A stretch of DNA of 64,000 nucleotides. Origin: Hofstenia miamia. Its lineage: Eukaryota > Xenacoelomorpha > Acoela. Below, piece by piece: positions 46,566 through 57,252 of this stretch. The stretch's first letter is position 1, and the number at the start of each line of letters is the position of its first letter. The stretch lies in the NCBI GenBank assembly GCA_004352715.1, contig SCFE01000090.1, positions 101,113 through 165,112 on the forward strand, read 5' to 3'. Position numbers and translations under genes: made by a program. Under the pieces are notes generated by a model, which saw only the letters and a program-made list of their open reading frames with translations, was not told where the DNA came from and made no database searches.

Positions 46566-47310
46566 AATCTTTATATGGTAAATTTTGAGAAACACACTTC
46601 TATAAGTGATATTCTAGATAAATTTGACAAGGAAATTGGTTTGATTGGTCCAGGAGAAGAATGTTTAATAAGCCTATTTGAATATTTATTTGGAAGTTTC
46701 CAATGTTGTCATACACATTCAATTCACCACAACAGTTATGGGTGATTTTTTAATATAATTTAGGTGCACAGATATTGCTGTGCTGTTAAAAGTACTTGTA
46801 ATCTCTTAAAAAAGAGTCTCTTATCAGGAAATATTACAGGGTTTATATTTTGCTTAAAAATAGAATTTGATATATTGTGGGTTAGTGAAAAAACTTACAA
46901 GTACATTTAAATTTTACTAAAAGCACAAAAGTTAGATGCCATCTAGGATTCTGATTGGTTTTTAGAGTATTATACTGTAAGCAACTTCAAAGGTGGCATG
47001 ATAATCAATTAAGCACTGTTCTCACTATTTCAAATTCACATGAATTTTACTTCGAAAAATAAAAAAATATTGTAGAATTCATTGCATTTAACTTTCTTTT
47101 TAACTAAATAATCTAATTACTTTTTAGTCAATTAATCTAATTACTATTATGGTTGTAAAAAAATAATAAATGGCTTAAAAAAGTAAATATCATGCAAAAT
47201 AACTACACAGAAATGCTTAAAATTATAGTCTTTGAATTTATACTTAAGATGGTGCCCTTTTAATATTGGATGTAATTTCTCCATGACAGTCATCATGGTA
47301 ATGTAATTGT
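46566..47310 (+). repeat. Repeat X, copy B, uninterrupted (empty site of the 12.7-17.5 kb LINE)
   Basis: 46570-47054 matches 17965-17486 in complement, and 47056-47310 matches 12668-12420 in complement, with no LINE between: GAATTTTACTTCGAAAAATA runs straight through. It contains the same short ORF (MVNFEKHTSISDILDKFDKE ... PGEECLISLFEYLFG). The ORF frame is also broken downstream. It marks the pre-insertion structure of copy A. Confidence 0.8.
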
Positions 47311-47599
47311 GTACATAATCAATTTGATTGTTTTTAGTATCTTCAGTTTATAGTAAGTCTTATATTTTTTCTTTTATAATTCTATCAACTATATATGTTG
47401 ATAGGATATTAATTATACCTTAATATATTTGAAATTTTTATAATTGATTTATGAAGTTCTTTGTAATTTTGATCAATCATAGAATTTCAATGTATAAGAA
47501 ATGTAATTTTTTGTTTTGGTAGAGTTTTTTGGCACAGTTTCAGAACCCCTTAAACTGGGGTTCAATCTTTTTTAAAGAGAATCACTTGGATTGGTGAAT
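47311..47599. other. AT-rich stretch, no gene
   Basis: Nothing recognisable; around 47520-47590 a short GC-richer stretch has no identity. Confidence 0.4.
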
Positions 47600-48420
47600 G
47601 GCACTTTAGCATAGTGAGATTACTAAGAAAATATGCATGAAACATTTTTATTACTGCATTGGAAGGAAATTAGTCTGCAATGTAAGAAATGCTTTTAATG
47701 TCCATAGCCAAAATTTCACCATAGCATTTACTTGAACTTTGAATAGTACCTTCAAATCAAATGTAAATTGAATTATCTAAATGTATCCACAGCCTTAGCA
47801 CATTCATATTGATATTAAGGCTGTAATTCATTGCATTGGGAGATTTACTAGAAAGTTACATTATGCAAAATTTGGTACTTACACAACTTAATCCAATTAA
47901 ATTCAATAGTTTTTACAGCTGTATCAACCAATTAATGGCCACTAAAATAAAGGTATCATCAGCATATTGAATTGAATTGCAATTTGTAACTTTACACATG
48001 TCATTAACACAAATGCTAAACATCAGTTGTCCCAGGATTGTTCCTTATGTAATCCCATTCTTAATCTCCAGCAAATTTGAAAAAACTTTATAAATATTAA
48101 CACATTGACATCTAGTACTTAAACAGTTAGTTAATAATGTTTTGAGAAAGGCCAAATGTTGTTATTTTTTTATTAGAATGTCATGATTGATGGAGTTGCA
48201 TTCCTTAGATAGATTTAAGCAAGAAATTGCTGCAGAGTTCTCAGAATCAAGCATAGATCTCCATAATTCAGTTGCCTGTAAAAGTGCATCAGTCATCAAT
48301 AAATTTAATTGAAATGCAAATTGTATGTGCAACATTAGTTTGTGTCACTTGGTCATCCTTCCTCCTGGCACACTGGATAAAATGCTCCATACTATTAATT
48401 CTAATATTCTGCAACTAAGA
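47600..48420 (-). pseudogene. LINE RT relic, same family as the 12.7-17.5 kb LINE
   Basis: Plus-strand text parallels 13330-14110. For example, ATGTCATTAACACAAATGCT with a PQGT-type block near 48000-48060 corresponds to 13697-13760, and ACTGCATTGGAAGG near 47655 corresponds to ACTGCAATTGGGGG. On the minus strand it keeps YADDT-like and 'DLSK' traces, but it is riddled with stops. A 5'- and 3'-truncated, old copy. Confidence 0.65.
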
Positions 48421-49985
48421 TAGAGTGAATATATTTTAGTTTGAATATGTAAAATACAATCGCATTCTATTTAAAAATTCAATGAAAAAATGTGAAACTA
48501 TTTCAATTGAGTAAAAATTTATTGAACAATAGGAGACCATACCAGCATAACTTGCAAATGTGGTCCACAGACCTGGTCATCTAGTTCATGTATGTATCAG
48601 ATATTTTGTTTTGGAAGACCAAATAAAACAAACCAATATTACAATGGTTTATAAAACAGACTACATAAATGTATGCTCTAATTATCACCCTACTTCACTA
48701 ACATCACCTATTAGCAATTTTTTTAGAAACATCAAATCAATGTTCATTTTACTAGTTTTGATATCTTGTCTAAAACACAGTATGGATTTCAGAAGTGAAT
48801 ATCTACTAATGATGATCTAATTTATACAACTGAAATATGGAGAAAAGATATTGATGACAATAAATACTGTGGTAATAATATGTTTTTATCAAAAGCATTT
48901 GACTTTATAAACCATGAAATTCTAATTTCTAAAATTAAAAAGTTAAATTTTTCAGCTAGTAGCAATGACTTAAACTCAAGTTATTTATGCAAATGAATGC
49001 AAATGGTAAAATTACATAATCATTTCTCAGATTGCATATCATTAGAAGAGGTGTTGCACAAGGAACAATTTTGAGTCTCTGCTATTTAATAATTATGTAA
49101 ATGATTTAAATAAAAACAATGCATGTGACATTTTATAATATGCTGATGACACAACAATACTTGACTCAAATAACTCTGTGGAAGATTGGGTAGATATAAT
49201 TGAAAAAATTATACATTTTTAAGCATTATACAGGCTAATAATTATTATTTCAAAATCATAGTTTTATATAATGAAACAAAAATAATAAAACAGACACATC
49301 CAAATGTACATTACATTTCAATAAGGAAACTATAAAACATATTACTCATTTTAAATATTAAGGGGTTATTTTCAAAAGCAACTTAAATTTTCATAAACAA
49401 TTAGATAGTATAGTAAAAAAATGGCAGTTTCAATTATAGCAATAAGTAGTTTTTCTCACCTTCTATGGATAAAAGCAAATTCCTGCATATTCATGCCTTA
49501 GTCTTAGGTCATCTAAATTATGCTTGCATATTATATACCAGAATCAACACACAATATTTCAGAAAATTTGAAATACCAACAAATTGAGCAATTAATATTA
49601 AATTAGGCTGTTTGAAAAAAATATGATCAATTTATAATGAAATAAAAGAAATCTTTTTAAAGTCTATAATGACAATGCATAAAATATCTTCTTTATGTAC
49701 ATTTTAAAAATTCTTAAGGAAATCTTTCCCTATAATTTAACAAATTTCCCAAATTTTAAAGCCCCACCTTTTAATAACAAAAGAAGCTTAGCTATAAAAG
49801 CATTAAAAATGAAAAAAACAAATGCAAAATTCTCTTATTAAAACCTTTATTGTCTATGGAATGAAGTGCCTACAGGAATTAAGAAAGTCATACCTCTAAG
49901 AATGTTTAAAACTAAAATAGTGCAATTATATAAATTGTATAGGCCTGAATCGTCCAAAGCAGAGAGGTTTTGAGTTTAAAACACT
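48421..49985 (+). pseudogene. LINE RT relic, plus strand, head-to-head with the previous one
   Basis: Broken plus-strand frames: YHPTSLTSPISNFFRN (48690), KHSMDFRSEYL (48780), FLSKAFDFINHEILISKIKK (48885), RGVAQGTIL (49045), NYVNDLNKNNACDIL and YADDTTILDSNN (49090-49165), TFKYGVIFKSNLNF-type sequence (49340) and a C-terminal part to 49985. All RT blocks A, B and C are recognisable in order. It is the same general CR1/L2-like family, heavily mutated. Confidence 0.7.
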
Positions 49986-50830
49986 GACTATAGTACTAAA
50001 CGAAATTGAAATGCTGTAAGTTAAATGTAATTAATATGTAATACATAACTTATTACAACAATTAAATTAGCATTTGTTAAAATTTTGAGTATTATCCTGT
50101 ACCTGTCAACATAGACCTCAAATCAAAAAATCAATTAAATTTCTAATTCAGCATCAGAACTACTCTAGGCAACAAAGTTCCTTAACACCTCCTTGTGTCT
50201 CAAGTAAGCACAGTGGCAGATCAGCCTTGGAGTAAATGAAGCAGTTCCCCTGTCATATTTTGCTATTGAAAAAAAACAAAAGCAGTGACATCATTAGCTT
50301 TGTCAATATTTACTCTTTAGTATAACTTCAAAGTTTTGTAGTTACTCTCAGTTTTTCCATTCAAATTTAACTTTTTTCTTTCTAATATTTACCTCTTTTC
50401 TTTCAATTATAATTTTTCTTACTGTAGCATCTGCTACCAAGCATTAACATAGATTAAATTATTCTTTGAAATCATTATTCTTCATTCTAAGCAGGTAGGG
50501 ATGTATGCATGTTAGCTATTTACTCTGATGTTGTATATGTTCTTGTTAATCTTTACTTAACTAAAGTAACTGGATACTGTTTAGGTACTCTGCCATAATA
50601 GTTCTGCCCCATGATTTGGGTATGGCCTCTGGCTGACTCTGATCTCTGAATCAACTAACTTGTGTTTCCATTGCTGATTAAGTGGTTTCAAGCCTCAGCT
50701 CAATGATGTTCTTATGTGTTCCCTATCCTAGCTCAGTGTAGTTCTCAATGCTAGTTGTAACTGACTTATACTCAATTTGTAATGTGTATTTGTGTCACTT
50801 CACAACCTTGCAATGTCACTAGCTGCTTAA
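49986..50830. other. Gene-free stretch
   Basis: AT-rich with a few GC-richer islands (50160-50260, 50600-50770) of unknown origin. No coding domain. Confidence 0.4.
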
Positions 50831-50834
50831 TAAT

Positions 50835-51262
50835 TATTACTTTAACAATTACTGAAAACTATTGGCTTTAAATAAGTTAATTAATATAAGTTACATAATA
50901 ACTTGCACCTTCCTACCTTACATTTAAAAAACATAATACATGTTCAGTCTACTTATCAGTCTATTATAGGTCACCTAAGTCCATAAGATAAAATAGGTAT
51001 AACATACAGAACAATTACTGAAACCATTGGCTTTAAAATAATTTATTTAACTCAGTTCAGTTATCAATTGCTACTTTCTAACTTACATTTAAAAAAAAAT
51101 ATGTAATGTGTGTTAGAATATTTCGCAAACCTTACTAGGTCACCATAGCTGTTTAATAAAAATTACTTTAGCCATTACTGAAAACTATTGGCTTTATACC
51201 TAAGTTAATTAAAATAAGTTACATAATAACTTGCAGCTTCCTACCTTACATTTAAATAACAA
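50835..51262. repeat. Degenerate ~150-bp tandem repeat, three copies
   Basis: The core ATTACTGAAAACTATTGGCT, then AAGTTACATAATAACTTGCA and TCCTACCTTACATTTAAA, occurs at about 50850, 51010 (more diverged) and 51170. Non-coding. Confidence 0.7.
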
Positions 51263-52124
51263 AAACAACTTATATACCTAACAAAAATAAAGGTTGGTGG
51301 TTTGGATCAAGGACCCTTGAGTTGCTCCTGATATGTGCCCAAACCACTACTACTGCATTTACCATTTAGCTTGACATTCTTAATAAATAAGCAAACTGAT
51401 ATAAAATCTAAAGATAAGATTTTTGAAGAATTTACTTCAACAATTTCCAAAATGATTTCTAGAATATTTATAGTTAACCAATAAAGTACCTGTTGTTCAA
51501 AATTCAAATTTATATCGTCTGCCAAAAATGGCTAAAAATAATGGAAGGGAGTTCGCCCCCTTCATTTGGTCAAATTCGACAACAAGTACTAATTTGCTAT
51601 ATTAATACTTGGTTGCATTTACAAAGATAATCTGATAATTATACTTAAATTGTTTTTTAATCAATAATCATAATTTGATCTTATTTTTGACTAATCTGAT
51701 CTTCTTTCTTCTCTTAGCAGCATTATGCTTTAGATTATGCTACATTACATTTCTCCTAAAATTTTAAAATTTAGTATCCTAGTTACATATTCCAGCTAAA
51801 GCAGCGTAGAATGAAGTCAACTTCAGTATTTTTGTTAGGTTAAGTTTGATATTATTTTGCAATAGTTATGCAGTGTGAGTACATATTATATTGTATCTTG
51901 TATATTTTTATACAGCTATAATTCTCTATTTGTATGGACATCCATGCATTGTAAATCAAACAAGGTATAGAAAAATTAAAATCAATATTCTTTACATTAT
52001 TTATATTTTGCAAATATAATTCACAGTAGTTAAAATTGTTTGAAGGACAGCACAATCTGCCCTTTGACCCCTGCCAGCTCATTGTAGCATCATCCAACAA
52101 ATAAGCTGCTAAGAAAGAAAGTCA
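51263..52124. other. Gene-free stretch
   Basis: Short ORFs only (51525-51307 and 52100-51852 on the minus strand), without recognisable domains. No repeats identified. Confidence 0.4.
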
Positions 52125-52319
52125 GTTAAAGAAACTTAAGATCAAATTAAAAATGTGATTGGAAATAGATTATAAATTTTATTATTAACTTAGATTTGTT
52201 TGTATAATGCAACTAAGAAATATTAGTGCAATTAATTACAAATTAGTATTTGTTGATCCTACTAAATTTGGTAAAACAAAGGGGGTGAAATCACTTCCAT
52301 TATTTTTAGACATATTGGC
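52125..52319 (+). repeat. Repeat R, copy 2, left part
   Basis: Matches 31011-31190, including CCATTATTTTTAGACATATTGGC against ACATTATTTTTAGCCGCCAT. It is cut by the TACGAAC element at 52320 and resumes at 54599. Confidence 0.65.
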
Positions 52320-52329
52320 GGGAAGATAC

Positions 52330-52506
52330 AATAAGTTCGTAAAATATATGTTCGTATTGAAAAAAATTTAAGTTCATATTTTATAAGTTCGTAAACATGT
52401 TCGTAAAATATAAGTTCGTATTATTAAATTTCTTATAGTAGTTCGTAAGTTATAAGTTCGTATTATTTAATTTAATATATTAGTTCGTAAAATATAAGTT
52501 CGTATA
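52330..52506. repeat. Left subterminal array of TTCGTA motifs
   Basis: AAGTTCGTAAAATATA-type units occur about eight times, followed by a TA microsatellite (52503-52518). Orientation is opposite to the right array. Confidence 0.85.
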
Positions 52507-52891
52507 TATATATATATTTTATGAAGTTTTAAATCAGATAAAAAATGACGTAATAATTCTTTAATGGAAAAACTGAAGGTTCCCGAAAAAATTCTCACCT
52601 CTATGTATATCAGTCTTTTTTATATATTAAGGATTATGTTAAAGATAACGTATAGTATATTAAATTAAGTTTAGTCATGAAGAAATCGAAATTTTAAGTT
52701 AAAGTGTACGTTAAAGAGGCGAACTGAAAGTTCAAGTCTTAGGGAGATTTTCGATTCCTCTACTAATCAATCAAGCGTTGGTGATCGTATTTTGTTAATT
52801 AGTAACAATTTTAAAAGTTTGCTCTGGTCGTCTTGTGCCTATTTTTTATTCAGTACAAAACACTACGAATTTTATATATATATATATATAT

Positions 52892-53838
52892 TGACGTCAC
52901 AAAATATTAAATACCGTTAGAGACAACATTTCAGTGAAATTGTAATTATATATTTAAATAAATATCTATATTACTTTNNNNNNNNNNNNNNNNNNNNNCA
53001 CTTGAAGTAAGAACAGATGGAGACAAATATAAAGATGTAAATTATGCAATATAAGGCAATTGTGAAAATGCTCATTTTGCAATGTTCATCTATACTTACA
53101 AAGGGAAGGAATTGCTTCATGACGTCGAATTTCACATGTTATTCTATAGATTTGTATGTTATATTCACATATGTAAATTCATATATCTGAATTATTTTCA
53201 AATTTTAAAAACAATTGTTCAATGCATTGTACATTTTGTACTAATTTTGTTCATTACAGTGAACCATTGATTTAACATGGTACTATTAATTGTCCATTGT
53301 TCATTACAGTGAACATGATATAACTAACCCTATATTACAATCTTAGAAAAAAAAGTACTTAAAACATGATAATTATGTCTCATTTGTTTATTCCAATGCA
53401 AAAAATAATTTTATAGAAAACGATTTCCAAGTTTGGACAAAGTGTTAAAATGATTCTTAATTATCGGACACCAAAATATCCATACGAAATTTTTAAATTT
53501 TATTGAATATCAATGACCTTTATGCACCGACTTGCGTCAGAATTTTCATTATAATGTGTAAATTATATGTGAATTTTAAATCTTATTGAATATCATGCTC
53601 TAAAACTGAATAATTAAAAAAGTTTGAAATTTATTAAGGTTATGAACATAGATAAACAAAACATAGGTTATAATAAGGAATAATTTACCCGCAGAGCTAT
53701 GGATTACTTTAAACATTCTAAATTTCTAGCATATAACTAAAAATTTCAATGGGGAATCTTTAAAACCTGCCTCGGACTTTAACGCCTCGGACTTTGATGA
53801 CGTCACGTAAATGACGTCAACATTTATTTTCCTCCAAT
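52892..53838. promoter_or_regulatory. CRE sites and CCAAT box inside the transposon (promoter-like)
   Basis: Perfect TGACGTCA occurs at 52892-52899, 53798-53805 and 53812-53819. The last two are 14 bp apart and 15 bp upstream of CCAAT (53834-53838). Paired CREs next to a CCAAT box resemble a CREB/ATF plus NF-Y promoter. No transcript is known, so this is inference. Confidence 0.35.
52978..52998. other. Assembly gap (21 N)
   Basis: Run of N inside the transposon. Confidence 0.99.
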
Positions 53839-53980
53839 CAGATTGTCTGAATTCTATTAAAAATTTTTTTGCTGCCTCGGACTTTTAAAGTTAATTTTTC
53901 ACCTGCCTCGGACTTTTTATAGTAAAATTTCTTGCTGCCTCGGACTTTTAAAGTTAATTTTTTACCTGCCTCGGACTTTA
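53768..53980. repeat. Six copies of CCTCGGACTTT within about 210 bp
   Basis: GCCTCGGACTTT occurs near 53769, 53784, 53875, 53904, 53936 and 53968, all in the same orientation, often followed by TAAAGTTAATTTTT. The spacing of the last four is about 30 bp. The motif is far more GC-rich than its setting. Confidence 0.85.
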
Positions 53981-54224
53981 AATTACACGTCATTAGTTTG
54001 TTAATATAAATTTCTTATATTTATAAACTGAATTCATACATATTTATTATAAGTTGTTATATATATTTTTGCTATTGTGTTCTTGCGCTTGCTAATTTAG
54101 AATGGCTTCACATTACTTCATTGAAACCAACAGAGGAAAGCCGCAACTGATACATACAAATTCAGCTTAAAAATCTGTGGCTATGTAATTATAGAATAAA
54201 TAGTTGCCATATTCGAATAACTTA

Positions 54225-54597
54225 ACGAACTTAAATTTTACGAACAAATATACAAACATATGTTTACGAACTTAAATTTTACGAACAAATATACAAACAT
54301 ATATTTACGAACTTAAATTTTACGAACACAAATTTTACGAACTTATACAGCATTCCTCATGAAAAGTATATTTACCAAGTGCATAATACCCCNNNNNNNN
54401 NNNNNNNNNNNNNAACATATATTTACGAACTTAAATTTTACGAACAAATATACGAACATATATTTACAAACTTAAATTTTACGAACAGATATACAAACAT
54501 ATATTTACGAACTTAAATTTTACGAACAAATATACGAACTTATATTTACGAACTTAAGTTTTACGAACACAAATTTTACGAACTTATACAGCATTCC
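54225..54597. repeat. Right subterminal array of TTTACGAACTTAAA units (with 21-N gap at 54393-54413)
   Basis: A ~40-bp unit, AACTTAAATTTTACGAACAA plus ATATACAAACATATATTTACG, repeats on both sides of the gap. The terminal string TTATACAGCATTCC also occurs before the gap (54343-54356), followed there by a different flank (TCATGAAAAGTATAT), so the contig left of the gap contains its own element end. Confidence 0.85.
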
Positions 54598-54598
54598 C

Positions 54599-55270
54599 AT
54601 ATTGGCAGACAAACAATTCATATTTTGAAATTGACAGGTACTTTTTCCAGCTAGCTATAAATAGATTCAATTTAGTTGTAACAATTGATAAATAAATTTC
54701 TTTGGAATTCTTTTTACTTGTTTTCTACTACAGTTTGATTATCTAATAGAATCTCAAGCTAAATGATTGGTGTTTAGTAGTGGCAAGGATCCATCATGGG
54801 AATGATTCTAGGTTCCTTGTGCCAAGCCATAAAAGTGCTCTTAGGTTAGGATTGCAGTTAGGAGTTTTTACTATCATTTAGCTGACTATCAATCATTCTC
54901 TTACATATACTAATAATAGCAAATTCAATATAGGGCTACTAAGCCAAACATAGGAATTTATATTACATTATTTCAGATCCAAATTAATGATGATAACATG
55001 ACTGATAATGTGACCAAGCATGTATGCATATATCTACTATTATATGTAAGATAGGAAGCTGCTAGATAATTAATTAATTTACTAAAACCAATATATTTTG
55101 GTAATGGCTAATTATAATATTAATTAAGCAGCTAGTGACAATCCAGGTTGCAAGTATGCAGTACACTTTACAAATAGAGACCAAGTTGAGTTGTGTCTTG
55201 TCTTGAGTAAGCACCAAGCTAGGGTAGGGTACACATAAGTTACATTGCTGAGCCGAGAGGTGGAACTCAA
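54599..55270 (+). repeat. Repeat R, copy 2, right part
   Basis: Continues the match to 31180-31838, e.g. GGTGTTTAGTAGTGG and AGAGACCAAGTTGAGTTGTG. Similarity fades after about 55270. Confidence 0.75.
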
Positions 55271-55363
55271 CAAAATGGAAAGTAGAAGAGTTATGGTTAC
55301 TGGAGACCAACAATTTGTTGAAGTTTATCAATATATTTGTAACCTCTGCTAAAGTGTAGATAG

Positions 55364-55860
55364 TTAAATAGAATTTCTTTCAAACTCCTTATCACTCTTT
55401 ATGCACACACTGCTTTCATGTTTTAATTTGTGATATATACTGTTATATATATTATTTCTATTGCAGAAATTGTGAAACCCTCCTTTATATCTGGTTCCCC
55501 TATCAACATAAATCTTCTCCACATTACACCAGTTATCAAATTTTATAAAAGCAGACAGACAACACATGACTAGCAGTTTTATTATACAATGTTTGTTTTT
55601 GAAATATTTTTGATAAAATATCATAACAAACAAACAGGTACTTTATCCCTCTATTGTACAATGCTACACTTTCAACAACTGCCAAATCCATGGTCCATAT
55701 TTCATCAATGCCAAATGCAATGACATGCTGATGTGGGAATTTTCTTACAACTGACTTTTGTATAGTGTATGTATCAGTTGTAGCAAAGAAATGTTGAACA
55801 TTTTCTAGAGTTATTTGTTGGAATTTCAATTTAGCTTTGCAATTTAACTCATAAGCACCT
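55364..55860 (-). pseudogene. Polinton/Maverick-type integrase relic
   Basis: The minus-strand frame 55829-55536 reads TYTIQKSVVRKFPHQHVIAF then GIDEIWTMDLAVVES and GIKYLFVCYDILSKI, the 'D..W..DL......N.G.KYL....D..SK' signature of Polinton and Ginger-like integrases, with both Asp positions of the first core strands. A frameshift leads to 55633-55364: EKIYVDRGTRYKGGFHNFCN, the 'D.G.EF' block with the second catalytic Asp kept, ending before the catalytic Glu block is clear. No chromodomain is visible. Only about 150 residues remain. It may derive from the same element class as the capsid-like genes at 17.5-22 kb. Confidence 0.75.
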
Positions 55861-55938
55861 CTGAAACTAGTAGATTATTTTAAAAAGGTGTACAACTGAT
55901 GCAAGTGTTTATCCATTACAATTAATTCTAAACCATAA

Positions 55939-56897
55939 TGTTGAGTAACTCAGGGCTCCTTTTTGATTTTTATCATTTGTTAATTGTATTAGTGCTAAAT
56001 ACTGCCTTATAATTAGTTAGATTAGAAAGTTACATCATTGTGACATTGTGATTTTTCACTATCAATTTTATACAAAATTATAATTATCTGTCCCTTTGTT
56101 TTAGGTAAACATGATATTGCTCTCTAATTTTGTGAGGGAACTGGAATGTGAAATTTGAAAAACCTGAACAGGTAATAATACTTGATTGTTATAAATAGTT
56201 GAGAAACCTGTAGTGAATGACACAATATAATTTGTCTAACTTCAATCATATTTGATCTTTTTTTGATTTTATTATTAAGCTAACCCTTTTATATTCATCT
56301 ATGCATTGTTGTGAAATAATAATTGCTTAAGTTCCAGCAATAATTTGGGAGTTACTCCACTGTGTCTAGGGTGACAACACACTCTCTAACAGTTGGCAGC
56401 CCAAATTGTGGTACTGCATTAGGTTATGGTTACAATTAAGTATAGGGAAATAACAACTTTATTCTATCATTTCTATTCATACATTGTACTTAATAATTTA
56501 CACTGTGATGATAAAATACCACTGGTGAATGCAAATTCATTGTAATTACATGTGATATTTATTATTTATTTACATAGGCTGAGGAAATAAGAACAATTGA
56601 GATCTGTTTTAATTGAGCTAGAAATTAAGAACTAGAAACACACTATTAGCACCTTGGCAAGCTTGGATCAATTCAAGGATGCTGCTTTGGCGTGATGCCA
56701 TGAGAATTGGTTGCTATTGGAGGATAATTCTTGGTGAACTATTTTTCTGTATCTTTATTGAACTGGTGAACTACCAATGTTCTGTTTTCTGTTGGAATGC
56801 AGGTCACTCTCTATGATGGTAGCCTTTGCAACCTTCTACCTGTTAATTAAATTTCTTAGTACAACTGAAGTTGTCAGAGCACCCCCATGATTCTATA
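55939..56897 (+). repeat. E3 5' LTR (959 bp)
   Basis: Complement-matches E1's LTRs almost end to end, e.g. CTAACAGTTGGCAGCCCAAA and GTGACAACACACTCTC. It shows the full LTR start that E1's 5' LTR has lost. Confidence 0.88.
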
Positions 56898-57042
56898 TGA
56901 TGACCCTGGCATGATCTCGAACTTCAGGGAGTTCTAATTGGAGATTTTAAGTTTGGGCCATATTGTCACTCCCTTCTATGAAGACCCTAGAGCTTCCCTA
57001 CACATTATCATCATTTTTTGGCCACAATACATGGTGACATGN

Positions 57043-57248
57043 GTGATGCCATGAGAATTGGTTGCTATTGGAGGATAATTCTTGGTGAACTATTTTTCTG
57101 TATCTTTATTGAACTGGTGAACTACCAATGTTCTGTTTTCTGTTGGAATGCAGGTCACTCTCTATGATGGTAGCCTTTGCAACCTTCTCCCTTTTATTTG
57201 AGTTACCTAATAGCACTGGAGTAGTCAGAGCTTCCCCAAAATTCTACA
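57043..57248 (+). repeat. E3 3' LTR fragment
   Basis: 57043-57185 repeats 56692-56833. The end differs (TAGCACTGGAGTAGTCAGAG, then AAAATTCTACA) and is followed by the ATAA duplication. It is therefore not simply a copy of the 5' LTR end. Confidence 0.7.
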
Positions 57249-57252
57249 ATAA

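Larger units (their letters stand above)
52320..54598. mobile_element. 2.3-kb non-coding DNA transposon with inverted TACGAAC-repeat ends and 8-9 bp target duplication
   Basis: The left end GGGAAGATACAATAAGTTCG and the complement of the right end, GGGAATGCTGTATAAGTTCG, are inverted repeats. They are flanked by ATATTGGC at 52312-52319 and 54599-54606 (or CATATTGGC, 9 bp). The R copy at 31 kb is the unoccupied site (CATCTTGGC). Subterminal arrays carry TTCGTAA on the left (52330-52506) and TTTACGAA on the right (54225-54590). No transposase is visible, so it is non-autonomous. An 8-9 bp duplication is compatible with Merlin, MULE, P or hAT groups; the termini do not decide. Confidence 0.78.
55939..57248 (+). 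mobile_element. Gypsy element E3 reduced to LTRs and leader, 4-bp ATAA duplication
   Basis: The 5' LTR starts TGTTGAGTAACTCAGG at 55939 and ends TTCTATA at 56897. The leader 56898-57041 matches E1's (TGATGACCCTGGCATGATCT). After N 57042, an LTR 3' part runs to ATTCTACA at 57248. ATAA precedes the left end (55935-55938) and follows the right end (57249-57252). This is a complete element outline whose interior is missing at the N, either deleted or unassembled. Confidence 0.78.
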
